Shown: positions 51,040 to 59,744, numbered from the stretch's first letter. The stretch: DNA of 64,000 bases from Pseudoneobacillus rhizosphaerae (GCF_917563885.1 NZ_CAKJTG010000007.1:138095-202094), one strand, 5' to 3'. Numbers and translations: made by a program. The notes: generated from the sequence alone by a model not told the origin.

Positions 51040-51203
51040 CCCGACACCTCTTAAATTATTAGAATTTTAGGGTTTTTTATAATATTAGAATAATAGTAAA
51101 TCACATTAAACCCTATTGCAACCTATTTTTCTATAAATATATTATTTAATTTAAATAGTCTGCCTATTTCATCCTATTAATTCCATTTCCCCTTGTCCCT
51201 AAA

Positions 51204-51255
51204 AAAAGAACGATATCTAGACGAAACTCGTCATAGAAATCGTTCTTTTAATTTT
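51204..51255 (-). terminator. Rho-independent terminator after the NCS2 permease gene
   Basis: AAAAGAACGAT (51204-51214) pairs with ATCGTTCTTTT (51239-51249), with an inner GACGA/TCGTC stem. It has A and T runs on both sides. Confidence 0.88.
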
Positions 51256-51281
51256 TATCCTTTGGTGGGACCCATTTACGT

Positions 51282-52646
51282 CTAACTAATTAAAGGTTCT
51301 TGTCTTTTTTCATTTGGTTCATTTTGTTCTTGCGGAATGATGAGATTTAGAATTAGTGTTGCGATTGCCCCAACTGCTGTTCCAGAAGATAAGATGTAAT
51401 TTGCGAAATCTGGAACGCTGTATAAGATTTCTTTCGGAAGCACCATTGTACCTACTGTTAATAAGATTGGTACCCCAATGACCATCATATTTCGGTCGTT
51501 AATTTCAATCTTTTGGATAACCTTAAATCCGTTCATAACAATCGCCACACAAACGACACCGAAAATTCCATTGATTACTGGTTCAGGAATGCATGTAATG
51601 ACAGCAGAAAGTTTAGGAATTAATCCAAGAGCTACTAGAATAATACCCGCAGCGATAATCGCCATTTTACTTGCTACTCCAGTGATAGCAATGATACCTG
51701 CGTTTGAAGAATATCCAGTCATTGGTGTACCACCAAAAAGAGAGCCAACGAAACAGCCAAGTCCCTCGCCGACAGAGGCACGGTTTAATCTTTTTTCATC
51801 TAATTCACTGCCTGTTACGGTTGATACAACGAACCATGTACCAGTTGTTTCAATCAAAATAACCAAATAGATAAATACCATTGTTAAAATTGCTTGTAAA
51901 TCAAAGATGGGTTTCCCGAATGGGAAGAAGCTTGGAAGTGCAAACCAAGAAGCCTCTTTTACAGCAGAGAAGTTTAGGGATCCGAATAGCGATGCAGTGA
52001 CCGTGCCAGCAATAATGGCCAGAATGACTGAAACTAAACGAAAAAATGTTCCATACCCCTTTTTCTTACGTCCAAGAAGAATACAAATGATTAAAACCGC
52101 AGCAGAGACAAACGCAATCAAAACATTATGCCCGACATTTCCAGGTGCATGATAAATACTATTAAAAGCAGCTGGCATTAATGAAATTCCTACAATGACA
52201 ATAACGGTTCCCCCGACTAATGGCGGAATTACTTTGTGTACCGCTTTAGCAAACCATTTCAACGGGTAACCGAGGATTGCAATAAGTAATGCACCTGGTA
52301 TAAGGCTACCAAAAACGGCTCCTAATCCAAGCTTGCCGCCAATAGCTGCCAATGCACCTATAGGAACGTAGGAAGGCCCTTGGACCACTGGTAATTTCAG
52401 TCCGCCAATCGTTTGAATGAGTGTAGCAAGTCCTGCAGCCAGAAAACACATTTGAATGAAAAAGGTTGTATTCATCGTATCCAACGCAAGTAAACCAGCA
52501 AAAATGATTGGCGCGATATAGAGATCCATCGCTAGCACATGCTGCATACCAAGTAAAAAAGCCTTCCCCCAACTAATTTTTTCATCAACGCCTACGATAA
52601 TGTTCGGATTTTGCTCGTTTTGCTCCACTGAAATATTCGCCTCCAT
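51282..52646 (-). CDS. NCS2-family purine (xanthine/urate) permease
   Basis: 454 residues, about 14 membrane segments. The purine-branch signatures are GLKLPVVQGPSYVPIGALAAIGGKLG, TTGTWFVVSTVTGSELDEKRLNRASVGEGLGCFVGSLFGGTPMTGYSSNAGIIAITGVASK and the Q/E-h-x-P type strand. These resemble PbuX/UacT and not the uracil carrier at 13911. The start could also be the GTG at 52628, which has GGAGG 11 bases upstream. The ATG at 52646 has no ribosome site. It is divergent from a Rieske oxygenase. Confidence 0.85.
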   Translation of the reverse strand: MEANISVEQNEQNPNIIVGVDEKISWGKAFLLGMQHVLAMDLYIAPIIFAGLLALDTMNTTFFIQMCFLAAGLATLIQTIGGLKLPVVQGPSYVPIGALAAIGGKLGLGAVFGSLIPGALLIAILGYPLKWFAKAVHKVIPPLVGGTVIVIVGISLMPAAFNSIYHAPGNVGHNVLIAFVSAAVLIICILLGRKKKGYGTFFRLVSVILAIIAGTVTASLFGSLNFSAVKEASWFALPSFFPFGKPIFDLQAILTMVFIYLVILIETTGTWFVVSTVTGSELDEKRLNRASVGEGLGCFVGSLFGGTPMTGYSSNAGIIAITGVASKMAIIAAGIILVALGLIPKLSAVITCIPEPVINGIFGVVCVAIVMNGFKVIQKIEINDRNMMVIGVPILLTVGTMVLPKEILYSVPDFANYILSSGTAVGAIATLILNLIIPQEQNEPNEKRQEPLIS

Positions 52647-52959
52647 GATAATTTTTTCTTGAATTTATAAACTGTAATCAGGAAAAATAGCAGTCTAACC
52701 ATTTGAAAATAGCTATTAAATATGGGTTTTAAGCTGATTTTTTTATTTCAATTTCACTTTTACAATACAGCTGACTTAAAAACCATACTAGCATTATAAG
52801 GGAAGATTCCAATGGGTGTAAATATAAATTTACGTATATTAAAACGTTTTAGTTATTTAACGTTCGTCTTTTTGGTTGACTTTTTAATAATTGCTTCTTA
52901 GAATAAAGATATTATTAGCGTAATATTGGTGAATCCGGATTTAAGAAGGGAAGATAAAA
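52647..52959. other. 313-base divergent intergenic region, no gene seen
   Basis: AT-rich. It holds the opposing promoters of the NCS2 permease and the Rieske oxygenase genes. No purine-riboswitch core (GTCTCTACC-type, either strand) could be found. AAAACGTTTTA near 52841 is a short palindrome that might be an operator. Confidence 0.5.
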
Positions 52960-53937
52960 ATGATAGTGGAAGATAATGTTTTACGTAGCGATTGGATCGT
53001 TGCGGGTAAAATAGAAGACATTAAAGAAGCGCCAAAACAAGTTGTACTCATGAGCGAAAGAATTGTTCTCTTCCGTAACGAGGAAGGAATCCATGCCTTT
53101 AAGGATTTATGTATTCATCGAGGCGCATCCCTTTCACTAGGATGTGTGAAGGACGGGAATCTCGTTTGTAATTATCATGGCTGGGAATATAATTCTGAAG
53201 GTACATGCGTAAAAATTCCGCAGCTCCCTGAAGGAAGACCGATTCCATTAAAAGCAAAAGCGATGAACTATTTATGTAAAGAAGCATATGGATTTGTATG
53301 GATTAATCTGAACAACAACAATCCAGATTTCTTTTCTTATCCTCCGTATATGGATGAAAACTATCGAAATGTTTTGTGGGGTCCTCAGGAAGTAAACGCT
53401 AATCCACCGAGAATTGTCGAAAACTTTCTCGATGTAGGCCATCTTGCTTTTATACATGAAGGCTTTCTTGGAGTTCAAGAACATGCGGTCATTAACGATT
53501 ACGATGTCCATACGACAGAAGATAAGATTTACTGTGATGAGATCGCCATATTTCAGCCTGACCCAGATGGATCCGGCCAATCAAAGGATGTTTTTTATAC
53601 CTATGAAATCCTTCGTCCTTTGACCGTTCTTTTTACGAAAAGGGATCCAGATACTGAAAATAAGATGACGATATTACTTACAATAATGCCGGTTGAAGAC
53701 CGAAAATCCATTGCATTTGGAGTTATGTCATTCAATTATGATACCGGTACAACGGATCAGGAAATCATTGAGTTCCAGGATATGATTTTCGCCCAGGACA
53801 AGCCAATCGTAGAAAACCAAAAGCCAGAAGAACTACCACTTGATTTACAAATTGAACTTTCATTGAAATCTGACCGAATGAGCATTGCCTATAGACAATA
53901 TTTAAAAAGACTTGGTGTAACACTTGGGACAGATTAA
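52960..53937 (+). CDS. Rieske non-heme iron oxygenase, alpha-subunit type
   Basis: 325 residues. The N-terminal Rieske domain has [2Fe-2S] ligands C51-x-H53 (CIHRGA) and C70-x2-H73 (CNYHGW). The catalytic domain has the iron site ENFLDVGHLAFIHEGFLG (D158, H161, H166), the layout of the vanillate/phthalate/phenoxybenzoate and demethylase group. At 325 residues it is short for the family. No reductase or ferredoxin gene is adjacent, so it must borrow electrons. The divergent purine permease raises the possibility of an N-heterocyclic substrate. The substrate is unknown. The last codons (GTD, stop) are formed by a REP repeat. Confidence 0.85.
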   Translation: MIVEDNVLRSDWIVAGKIEDIKEAPKQVVLMSERIVLFRNEEGIHAFKDLCIHRGASLSLGCVKDGNLVCNYHGWEYNSEGTCVKIPQLPEGRPIPLKAKAMNYLCKEAYGFVWINLNNNNPDFFSYPPYMDENYRNVLWGPQEVNANPPRIVENFLDVGHLAFIHEGFLGVQEHAVINDYDVHTTEDKIYCDEIAIFQPDPDGSGQSKDVFYTYEILRPLTVLFTKRDPDTENKMTILLTIMPVEDRKSIAFGVMSFNYDTGTTDQEIIEFQDMIFAQDKPIVENQKPEELPLDLQIELSLKSDRMSIAYRQYLKRLGVTLGTD

Positions 53938-54073
53938 GGGACAGGTCCCTTGTCCCCGAGACCTGGTTTATATGGAAACTACAGAACAGAAACAGGCAGA
54001 GATTTTAATAAATTCTCTGCCTGAATTTTTTCTTTTAGGATAGATAAATGAGCGTTAAATAATCCCTTGTCCC
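53926..54073. repeat. REPIN/MITE-like element, about 150-bp type, overlapping a gene end
   Basis: The left REP begins at 53926 inside the oxygenase gene and reads GGGACAGATTAAGGGACAGG...CCTTGTCCC. The interior (AGACCTGGTTTATATGG, AACAGAAACAGGCAGAG, hairpin ...CTCTGCC) is nearly the same as at 40702-40860. The right REP is reduced to TCCCTTGTCCC (54063-54073). Confidence 0.8.
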
Positions 54074-54236
54074 ATTGGCACTCTGACACCTGAATTTAAA
54101 AGTACAAATTAAAAGGATTTTTGGAATTTCAGTGGAATATCTTATAGTATCCCAAGAAGTGTTTGGAGGTCCCAATTTTGTTACTTTACTTTTGAAAATA
54201 TCATCTACCTACAAATAAATAATTAGGAGTTGATAT

Positions 54237-54653
54237 ATGATGATCTATAAAAATTCTCTTGATGGGATTTCATCTGATATGTTGAAAGGCTTTTTTGTAG
54301 ATTGGCCTAATTCACCAAATCCACAAACTCACTTAAAGCTGTTACAAAACAGCAGCAAAGTGGTCATTGCATTAGATGATCATACTAATCAAGTAGTTGG
54401 TTTTATAACAGCAATTAGCGATGGGATTCTATCTGCCTATATTCCGTTCCTTGAAGTTTTGCCTGAGTACAAAAATAAAGGTATAGGCAAGGAATTGGTA
54501 AAACAAATGTTAAATGAACTTAATGATATTTATATGGTTGATTTATGTTGTGATGGTGACTTAGTTCCATATTATGAGAAGTTTGGAATGATAAAATCCA
54601 ACGGAATGCTCGTTAGAAATTACCGTATGCAGTCGGGGATTTCTAACGAATAA
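54237..54653 (+). CDS. GNAT-family N-acetyltransferase
   Basis: 138 residues with a single GNAT domain: VVIALDDHTNQVVGFITAISDGILSAYIPFLEVLPEYKNKGIGKELVKQMLNEL, where the Q/RxxGxG/A acetyl-CoA loop appears as NKGIGK, then DLCCDGDLVPYYEKFGMIKSNGML. The acceptor is unknown. It has an AGGAG ribosome site and is followed within six bases by a terminator. Confidence 0.85.
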   Translation: MMIYKNSLDGISSDMLKGFFVDWPNSPNPQTHLKLLQNSSKVVIALDDHTNQVVGFITAISDGILSAYIPFLEVLPEYKNKGIGKELVKQMLNELNDIYMVDLCCDGDLVPYYEKFGMIKSNGMLVRNYRMQSGISNE

Positions 54654-54658
54654 ATATA

Positions 54659-54692
54659 GGAAAAAGCTTGGAGAATATCCAAGCTTTTTCCT
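54659..54692 (+). terminator. Rho-independent terminator after the GNAT gene
   Basis: GGAAAAAGCTTGGA pairs with TCCAAGCTTTTTCC around GAATA, bidirectional in form. Confidence 0.88.
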
Positions 54693-54760
54693 ATATTTAT
54701 TCGTTAATTTTATTAAAAATTCAGCTACGAACCTCCCTCTTTATATTATTTTAAAATATC

Positions 54761-54866
54761 AATTTTCAATCAAACGTTTGATTGAAATTAAATTCGATAG
54801 GCCATTTTAATAAATTGAATTCACACCCACAAAATTTTACATTTTTCGCATGTTATATTGAAATAG
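54761..54866 (+). repeat. Dispersed repeat family 4, copy 2
   Basis: 106 bases aligning with 13531-13636. It contains the palindrome AATCAAACGTTTGATT. It lies in the 340-base gap after the GNAT gene, in which no other feature is seen. Confidence 0.45.
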
Positions 54867-54996
54867 AGTACCACCCAATACATTAGTCTAATTCTCAATA
54901 TTTTTTCTTTATCATCCGTATCTACCGTATACAAACCAAATGGAAATTCTAGAAAGCTCTTACTTATGTAAAACATAAATATTAATATTACTTTTA

Positions 54997-56055
54997 TCAC
55001 ACAAGATTTAGTTTTTTGACGACTAACTCAGCAAAGACTGATAGTTTCATTGGATTTAATCCTTGATAGCGTAAAGTTTCTTTAAGTACCGGAAATCTCA
55101 TGGATAGGGCGTCTTGAATAACCCGTTTCATTCGTTCTTTAGTCATACCAAACCGATTGGCAAGTTGATTGTGAAGTTCTATTTCATCCTTTAGTAAATG
55201 TGGATTTCTAATAGAGAGATCAATCAAAGTACGTAAAAGTGGAAAGTGAGACATTTCCTCATTGAAATCTAATTGGCATAGAATTTCATTAATAGCTGTT
55301 GTTAGTTCTTTATCGCTCATATCATTATCGGTTTTTAATGTATTTTCTTCTAATTGAACCTCGGTACTTATTTCCGTTCTTGCCGCTTCTGACAATTGCA
55401 CTAACTTCAGATTGGCACCTTCAATGGGTTGATCCTGATTAATCTTTTTATTTTCATTTGGTTGATACTCGGTTGAACTGTTTAATGTAGATGGATTTTC
55501 GTTGTTGATACGTAAATAATTTGCAAGGAGATGAATGTACTCACTATTTGTAGGTTTGACTTTCGTCTTAGTTACAGGGTATCCAAGGATCATAGATGTT
55601 CTTTCAGGGTTTCCTCTACTCCAACCAATCTCAATGGAATGACGTATAGCGCGTTCTACTCGACTAGCAGTGGTATTATTTTTCCTAGCAATATAGGGAT
55701 ACAACTCTTTTGTTATTTTAGAAATAAGAGTAGGATCCTCATATGTAAGAGCAACAGCATCAATAAGGTATCGATATCCTTTTATGTGTGAGGGGATACC
55801 CATATCAAAAACGAGAGTTGAGATTTGTGCTTCAATTGTACCTGTAGAAATAGGAGTGAAATAAGTTCCTTTTATTTTCTTAGTAGGATGGTTGAACTGG
55901 TTACTCTCTGCTTCTTTATAACCTGCAAAATAGGCAAATTCGGTAAGATCATGAACCAATTCACTTATGTATCCCTGGTCATTATATTCTAGAGCCTTTT
56001 GCATTCGTTCTATTGTCTTTTCTAGCTTTTCTATTGTTGATTGATTAATGTTCAT
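54997..56055 (-). CDS. Receiver-less Spo0A-like protein with a second, diverged Spo0A_C-like domain
   Basis: 352 residues. Residues about 72-183 match the Spo0A C-terminal DNA-binding domain closely, including GIPSHIKGYRYLIDAV, ITKELYPYIARKNNTTASRV, ERAIRHSIEIGWSRGN and KVKPTNSEYIHLLANYLR. There is no phospho-receiver domain. The first 60 residues are a helical, partly coiled segment instead. After a polar linker (184-249), residues 251-352 follow the same helical plan (RTLIDLSIRNPHLLKDEIELHNQLANRFGMTKERMKRVIQDAL) but have lost the recognition-helix residues. It could bind 0A boxes and compete with or titrate Spo0A, or sense an unknown signal through its N-terminus. ATG with GTAGGAGG. Alone in its transcription unit. 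Confidence 0.85.
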   Translation of the reverse strand: MNINQSTIEKLEKTIERMQKALEYNDQGYISELVHDLTEFAYFAGYKEAESNQFNHPTKKIKGTYFTPISTGTIEAQISTLVFDMGIPSHIKGYRYLIDAVALTYEDPTLISKITKELYPYIARKNNTTASRVERAIRHSIEIGWSRGNPERTSMILGYPVTKTKVKPTNSEYIHLLANYLRINNENPSTLNSSTEYQPNENKKINQDQPIEGANLKLVQLSEAARTEISTEVQLEENTLKTDNDMSDKELTTAINEILCQLDFNEEMSHFPLLRTLIDLSIRNPHLLKDEIELHNQLANRFGMTKERMKRVIQDALSMRFPVLKETLRYQGLNPMKLSVFAELVVKKLNLV

Positions 56056-56190
56056 TTATTCTACCTCCTACTCATCAGTTTTCATAAACACCCGCTTAAT
56101 TAGTCAGAAGCATTGAAAATGGCCCAAATACACGGAAATATTCATTCTATTGATTCGAAATACATGAAAATGGGGGATTTTGCTTGGAAT

Positions 56191-56270
56191 AAGCGGAAAA
56201 TCTCCCCTAATTTAACCGGAAACGAGCTCCATTCTGATTATAACCGGAAAAACTCCGCTTATTTTGACTT
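56191..56270. repeat. Hairpin array, AATAAGCGGAAAA...CCGCTTATT units
   Basis: Two units 51 bases apart (TAAGCGGAAAATCTCCCCT at 56190 and TAACCGGAAAAACTCCGCTTA at 56241), with weaker sequence from 56110. The second is a clear palindrome when joined with the first's left arm (AAGCGGA.../...TCCGCTT). Same family as 37350-37550. Confidence 0.65.
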
Positions 56271-56328
56271 AGCTGGTACTAATAAGGACAAGACTTCTTA
56301 TTGACTCTGTATTAGACCCCGATTCAGG

Positions 56329-57312
56329 TTATCTTTTTTCTATAATGTATTTCTTTACTGGGAATACATGAATTTCCTTTGAATTATGTTTCTTTGAATA
56401 CGACAACCAGCAGTGATAATTATCTAACAGCTTTTTATATTTTTCTTTCTCTTTTTTATTTGGAAACAGCTTCGTTAACAAGGCATCTGGAAACTCATTA
56501 TTCTTAAAATACTTTTCAATATCCTTATTTTTAATTGTGACAAATTCGTCTTTCTTTTTTGAAAGAACATTAACAAGAAAACTTTTTAGTTCCGCTTGTG
56601 TCTTTATTACTTTTTCATCTGTTTCTGGTTTATTATTTCGAAAATTCTTCACAACAAAGGTATCCTCATAGTATTGATACTTTGCATCCCAAACAAAAAC
56701 CTCAAAATCACTTTCTTTTCCATCGATTGTGTATGTAAAAGCGTACTCCTTTACTCCCTTCAATCTAGGGATTTCCATATCTTGTCCAGGTGATAATTTT
56801 TGTGTAAATCTTAATTTAAAACTACTTTTATCTAATTGATACATTCTCATTGTGATACTTCTATTTTCTGGAGCGTTTATTGGAGAAATTGTATAAATCC
56901 CTTTAAATTGACTTCCTAAACCACTTACCAATTGATCTTTTTGAATATAAATATCTGGTGTTTTACCTTCAACATTTATACTTTCTACACGAAAATACTT
57001 TGGTGAACTTTCCTTACCATTAATTCTCGTAGTAACAGCATAATCTCCATTCTTTTGCAGATATACATGGTGTAAACCGTTCTCTGGAAACTCGACTCCT
57101 CCGATATTATTGTATTCCCCTTCGTTCTTATAATAGAAACTGAATTCGATAGAGTCCTTACTTTTTGCGTTTGGAACACTGAATATGACTGTATCATAAA
57201 TAACCTTTAGATCAATCGTTGGAATAGAGTTTGCTTGTAATGGCGTACTACTAAAAAACGTTGATGAAGCTAACAGAACTGTTAACAACAGGATTTTTAT
57301 TATTTTCTTCAA
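56329..57312 (-). CDS. Secreted protein of unknown function
   Basis: 327 residues with a classical signal peptide (MKKIIKILLLTVLLASSTFFSSTPLQA, cleavage near residue 28). The mature part has two or three beta-rich modules about 90 residues long (IEFSFYYKNEGEYNNIGGVEFPENGLHHVYLQKNGDYAVTTRINGKES and ITMRMYQLDKSSFKLRFTQKLSPGQDMEIPRLKGVKEYAFTYTIDGKESD). These resemble each other and look like Ig-type repeats. A Lys-rich helical C-terminus follows. Not recognised. TTG start with AAGGGG. A perfect Spo0A box lies upstream (57355-57362). Confidence 0.6.
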   Translation of the reverse strand: MKKIIKILLLTVLLASSTFFSSTPLQANSIPTIDLKVIYDTVIFSVPNAKSKDSIEFSFYYKNEGEYNNIGGVEFPENGLHHVYLQKNGDYAVTTRINGKESSPKYFRVESINVEGKTPDIYIQKDQLVSGLGSQFKGIYTISPINAPENRSITMRMYQLDKSSFKLRFTQKLSPGQDMEIPRLKGVKEYAFTYTIDGKESDFEVFVWDAKYQYYEDTFVVKNFRNNKPETDEKVIKTQAELKSFLVNVLSKKKDEFVTIKNKDIEKYFKNNEFPDALLTKLFPNKKEKEKYKKLLDNYHCWLSYSKKHNSKEIHVFPVKKYIIEKR

Positions 57313-57337
57313 ATTTATATCCCCTTTTCAACTTACT

Positions 57338-57362
57338 ATATAACAATATAAAAATTCGACAA
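57338..57362 (-). promoter_or_regulatory. Promoter with Spo0A box for the secreted protein
   Basis: On the minus strand TTTGTCGAA (complement of 57355-57362) contains the 0A box TGTCGAA. TTGTCG as -35 is followed after 16 bases by TATAGT as -10, about 30 bases from the start codon. So Spo0A-type control is possible. Confidence 0.5.
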
Positions 57363-57660
57363 ATCACTTGGTTTTTCCTGTACATTTGTAAAATTTTGTA
57401 GATGAATTATTATTCTAGTTAAATTTTAGAATTCTTAGTACATTTAAATATTGATTTCACTTTCTCGCGCCACTGAAGCTCACTATTGATATTTTGGAGT
57501 ATTATTCGAGAATTTTGAGGGAACCGTATGAAAGTGACTGATTAATAGATATTAGAGATATCCAAAAAAAGATCCTTCAGAAATAAAAAAATTGACCCAA
57601 AATGTTGTCATTTGACAATCATTTGAGCCAGAAAATTTCAAACTAATCCTAAAATATGAT

Positions 57661-57707
57661 TGTATTTTCCATACATGCAAATCAATCTTTTATCTTTTGT
57701 CGGTACC
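57661..57707 (+). repeat. Dispersed repeat family 3, copy 3
   Basis: TGTATTTTCCATACATGCAA to TCTTTTGTCGGTACC. It ends four bases before the acyltransferase stop codon. Confidence 0.65.
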
Positions 57708-57710
57708 AAT

Positions 57711-59744
57711 TCAAGTTTCGTTATCGGAGTAGTCCGCATACTTATTCAATTGCTCCAAAGCCCGAACTAAATGTTCTGCGAGTGCCGGTGCTAGAGTTCT
57801 AGAATAATAGGTTGAAAGATGATGGAGGTCACGATACGCTAATATATTTCCAACGACAGGGTTGCAATGTTCATCATCACAGAAGTATGGCGATAGATCG
57901 GCAAATTTCACATTGCTTGGTATTCCTTCTGTGTTTTCCCAAGGTAGATTCTCCGATAATACATCTTTCCTCGGTGCTGCACATCTAGTTAGTTCACCTT
58001 CATCAACACATAATGGAGGGTCAACTAACATTCTAGGGGTATCACGGATGGCAAACACTTCTGTAATGCCTTCAAGCTTTTTCCATTGACTGAGGAATCC
58101 TAATGGTATCGTTTCTCCTTTTCCTACATTTGCAGTAGTGAATACGTAATCAGGTGGCTCTTCTATTAGTAAGTCAATTAATTTTTCATTCCACTCCATG
58201 CATGAATCATGTAGTTGGCCGTTAAAATTATCGTCTGAAAAACGGCAGGCATCCTTATTGTATACATCGATTCGTAATTTCAGGTTCGCTGATATTTCCT
58301 CCAAAGCTGGGAACCAATGCCCTGAATGAGAACCCCCTACAAGAGCAATTGTATAAACAGGATTTTCCGTTTCACCATAAGAACATCTTTTCACTCTTGG
58401 ATCATTAAACTCAGAATAACATTCAGGATTTTCATAGAATGCTGGTAGATCATTTTTAACATGAACAGTTGAGGGAATGATTTTCATAATTCCTTCGGTA
58501 ACCTCACCGTCACTGTTAGGAATGATATCGGCAGAAACACCAAGAACCCCTTCTTCATAATATTCTTCCTCAAGATTCTTGATCGTCTGATTAACGGTTA
58601 CTCCCCAAGTAGTGTTGACAATAAAGACAGGAATCATAAACGCAACTAAAGTGGCTCCCACCTTCCAAGATTGCTTACTATTCATTTTTCGTATTGGCGT
58701 TTCAAGACCTTTAGTTGAAAGAATGGAAAAAATTAACGCAATTGCCAAAATGATAAGACCACCTTGAAGGGATACCGTGTCCGTTCCGAAATAGGCGTAA
58801 TAAAATATCAATAGTGGCCAGTGCCACAAATAAAAACCGTAAGAAATACTGCCAAAAAATAAAAATGGTTTTGAACCTAACAGTCTTTCTACACCTAAAC
58901 TGCTGCCATTGTCTGCTGCTATAATGACTAGCATGACGCCAATCGTTGGCAAAAGAGCTGCATATCCTGGAAAAACACTTGATACAGGTAAAAGAATTCC
59001 TGTCATACAAATAATGGCCAACCCTAACCAACCTAAAACAGTACTGACGTATTTATTAAAATTAACATAAGGAATGGTTAGCGCCAATATTCCCCCTAAG
59101 CTAAACTCCCAAACCCGCGCAAACGTATTAAAATATGCCCATGGTTGATTTACAGCGGTAATATAAACCGAATACCCGATAGAAATCGCAAAAATAACGG
59201 ATAGCAGAGTTAAAAGCGTTTTTCGGGGCGGAGTATTCAGTACTTTACTTGCAAGGAAATAGGCGAATAGAATGATAAGTGGCCATGTAACATAAAATTG
59301 ACCTTGAATGGATAAAGCCCAGAAATGTTGAAACGGACTCGCTTCATTGTTTCGAGCTAAATAATCGACTGCATTATGTGCCAACTGCCAATTTTGAAAG
59401 TAAAAGGCAGAGGTGAATGATTCAGCAATAATTTGCTTCCACTGCGATTGCGGCATAAGCAAAATGGAACCTAATGTTGTAAAGAAAAGAACAGTAAAGG
59501 CAATTGGAAATAGCCTTTTCGCCAATCCTAACAAATACTCCAAAAGGTTAATTCCTCCATTTCGGTCCATCTTTGACAATAATGAAGTGGTTATTAAGTA
59601 CCCGGAAACAATAAAAAAGACATCGACACCACCGGAAACAGTCCCTAGCCATATATGATAAATAGCTACAAGAAATGCTGCCACAGCTCTTACCCCTTCA
59701 ATTTCAGGGCGAAACTTTTTTGCAGGTGTTTTTAAATCCTCCAA
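57711..59744 (-). CDS. OatA-like O-acyltransferase (acyltransferase-3 plus SGNH domain)
   Basis: About 677 residues. N-terminal acyltransferase-3 domain with ten or eleven membrane segments (EIEGVRAVAAFLVAIYHIW, GGVDVFFIVSGYLITTSLL, HFWALSIQGQFYVTWP, SYGFYLWHWPLLIFYY). A C-terminal extracytoplasmic SGNH-type domain follows, with ALVGGSHSGHWFPALEE as the nucleophile block and LAYRDLHHLSTYYSRTLAP as the Asp-His block. This is the OatA/YrhL architecture that O-acetylates peptidoglycan or another surface glycan. The TTG at 59744 has a perfect AAAGGAG nine bases upstream. The track to 59804 lacks a ribosome site. Confidence 0.88.
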   Translation of the reverse strand: MEDLKTPAKKFRPEIEGVRAVAAFLVAIYHIWLGTVSGGVDVFFIVSGYLITTSLLSKMDRNGGINLLEYLLGLAKRLFPIAFTVLFFTTLGSILLMPQSQWKQIIAESFTSAFYFQNWQLAHNAVDYLARNNEASPFQHFWALSIQGQFYVTWPLIILFAYFLASKVLNTPPRKTLLTLLSVIFAISIGYSVYITAVNQPWAYFNTFARVWEFSLGGILALTIPYVNFNKYVSTVLGWLGLAIICMTGILLPVSSVFPGYAALLPTIGVMLVIIAADNGSSLGVERLLGSKPFLFFGSISYGFYLWHWPLLIFYYAYFGTDTVSLQGGLIILAIALIFSILSTKGLETPIRKMNSKQSWKVGATLVAFMIPVFIVNTTWGVTVNQTIKNLEEEYYEEGVLGVSADIIPNSDGEVTEGIMKIIPSTVHVKNDLPAFYENPECYSEFNDPRVKRCSYGETENPVYTIALVGGSHSGHWFPALEEISANLKLRIDVYNKDACRFSDDNFNGQLHDSCMEWNEKLIDLLIEEPPDYVFTTANVGKGETIPLGFLSQWKKLEGITEVFAIRDTPRMLVDPPLCVDEGELTRCAAPRKDVLSENLPWENTEGIPSNVKFADLSPYFCDDEHCNPVVGNILAYRDLHHLSTYYSRTLAPALAEHLVRALEQLNKYADYSDNET

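Larger units (their letters stand above)
57313..57710. other. 398-base intergenic region, no gene seen
   Basis: Contains the 0A-box promoter at its left end and dispersed repeat family 3 at its right end. The rest is AT-rich without a credible frame. A short TTGTCATTTGACAA palindrome occurs near 57605-57618. Confidence 0.5.

Noticed and set aside
52647..52959. Purine riboswitch before the NCS2 permease
   Set aside because: The conserved junction and loop sequences of the purine aptamer could not be found on either strand.
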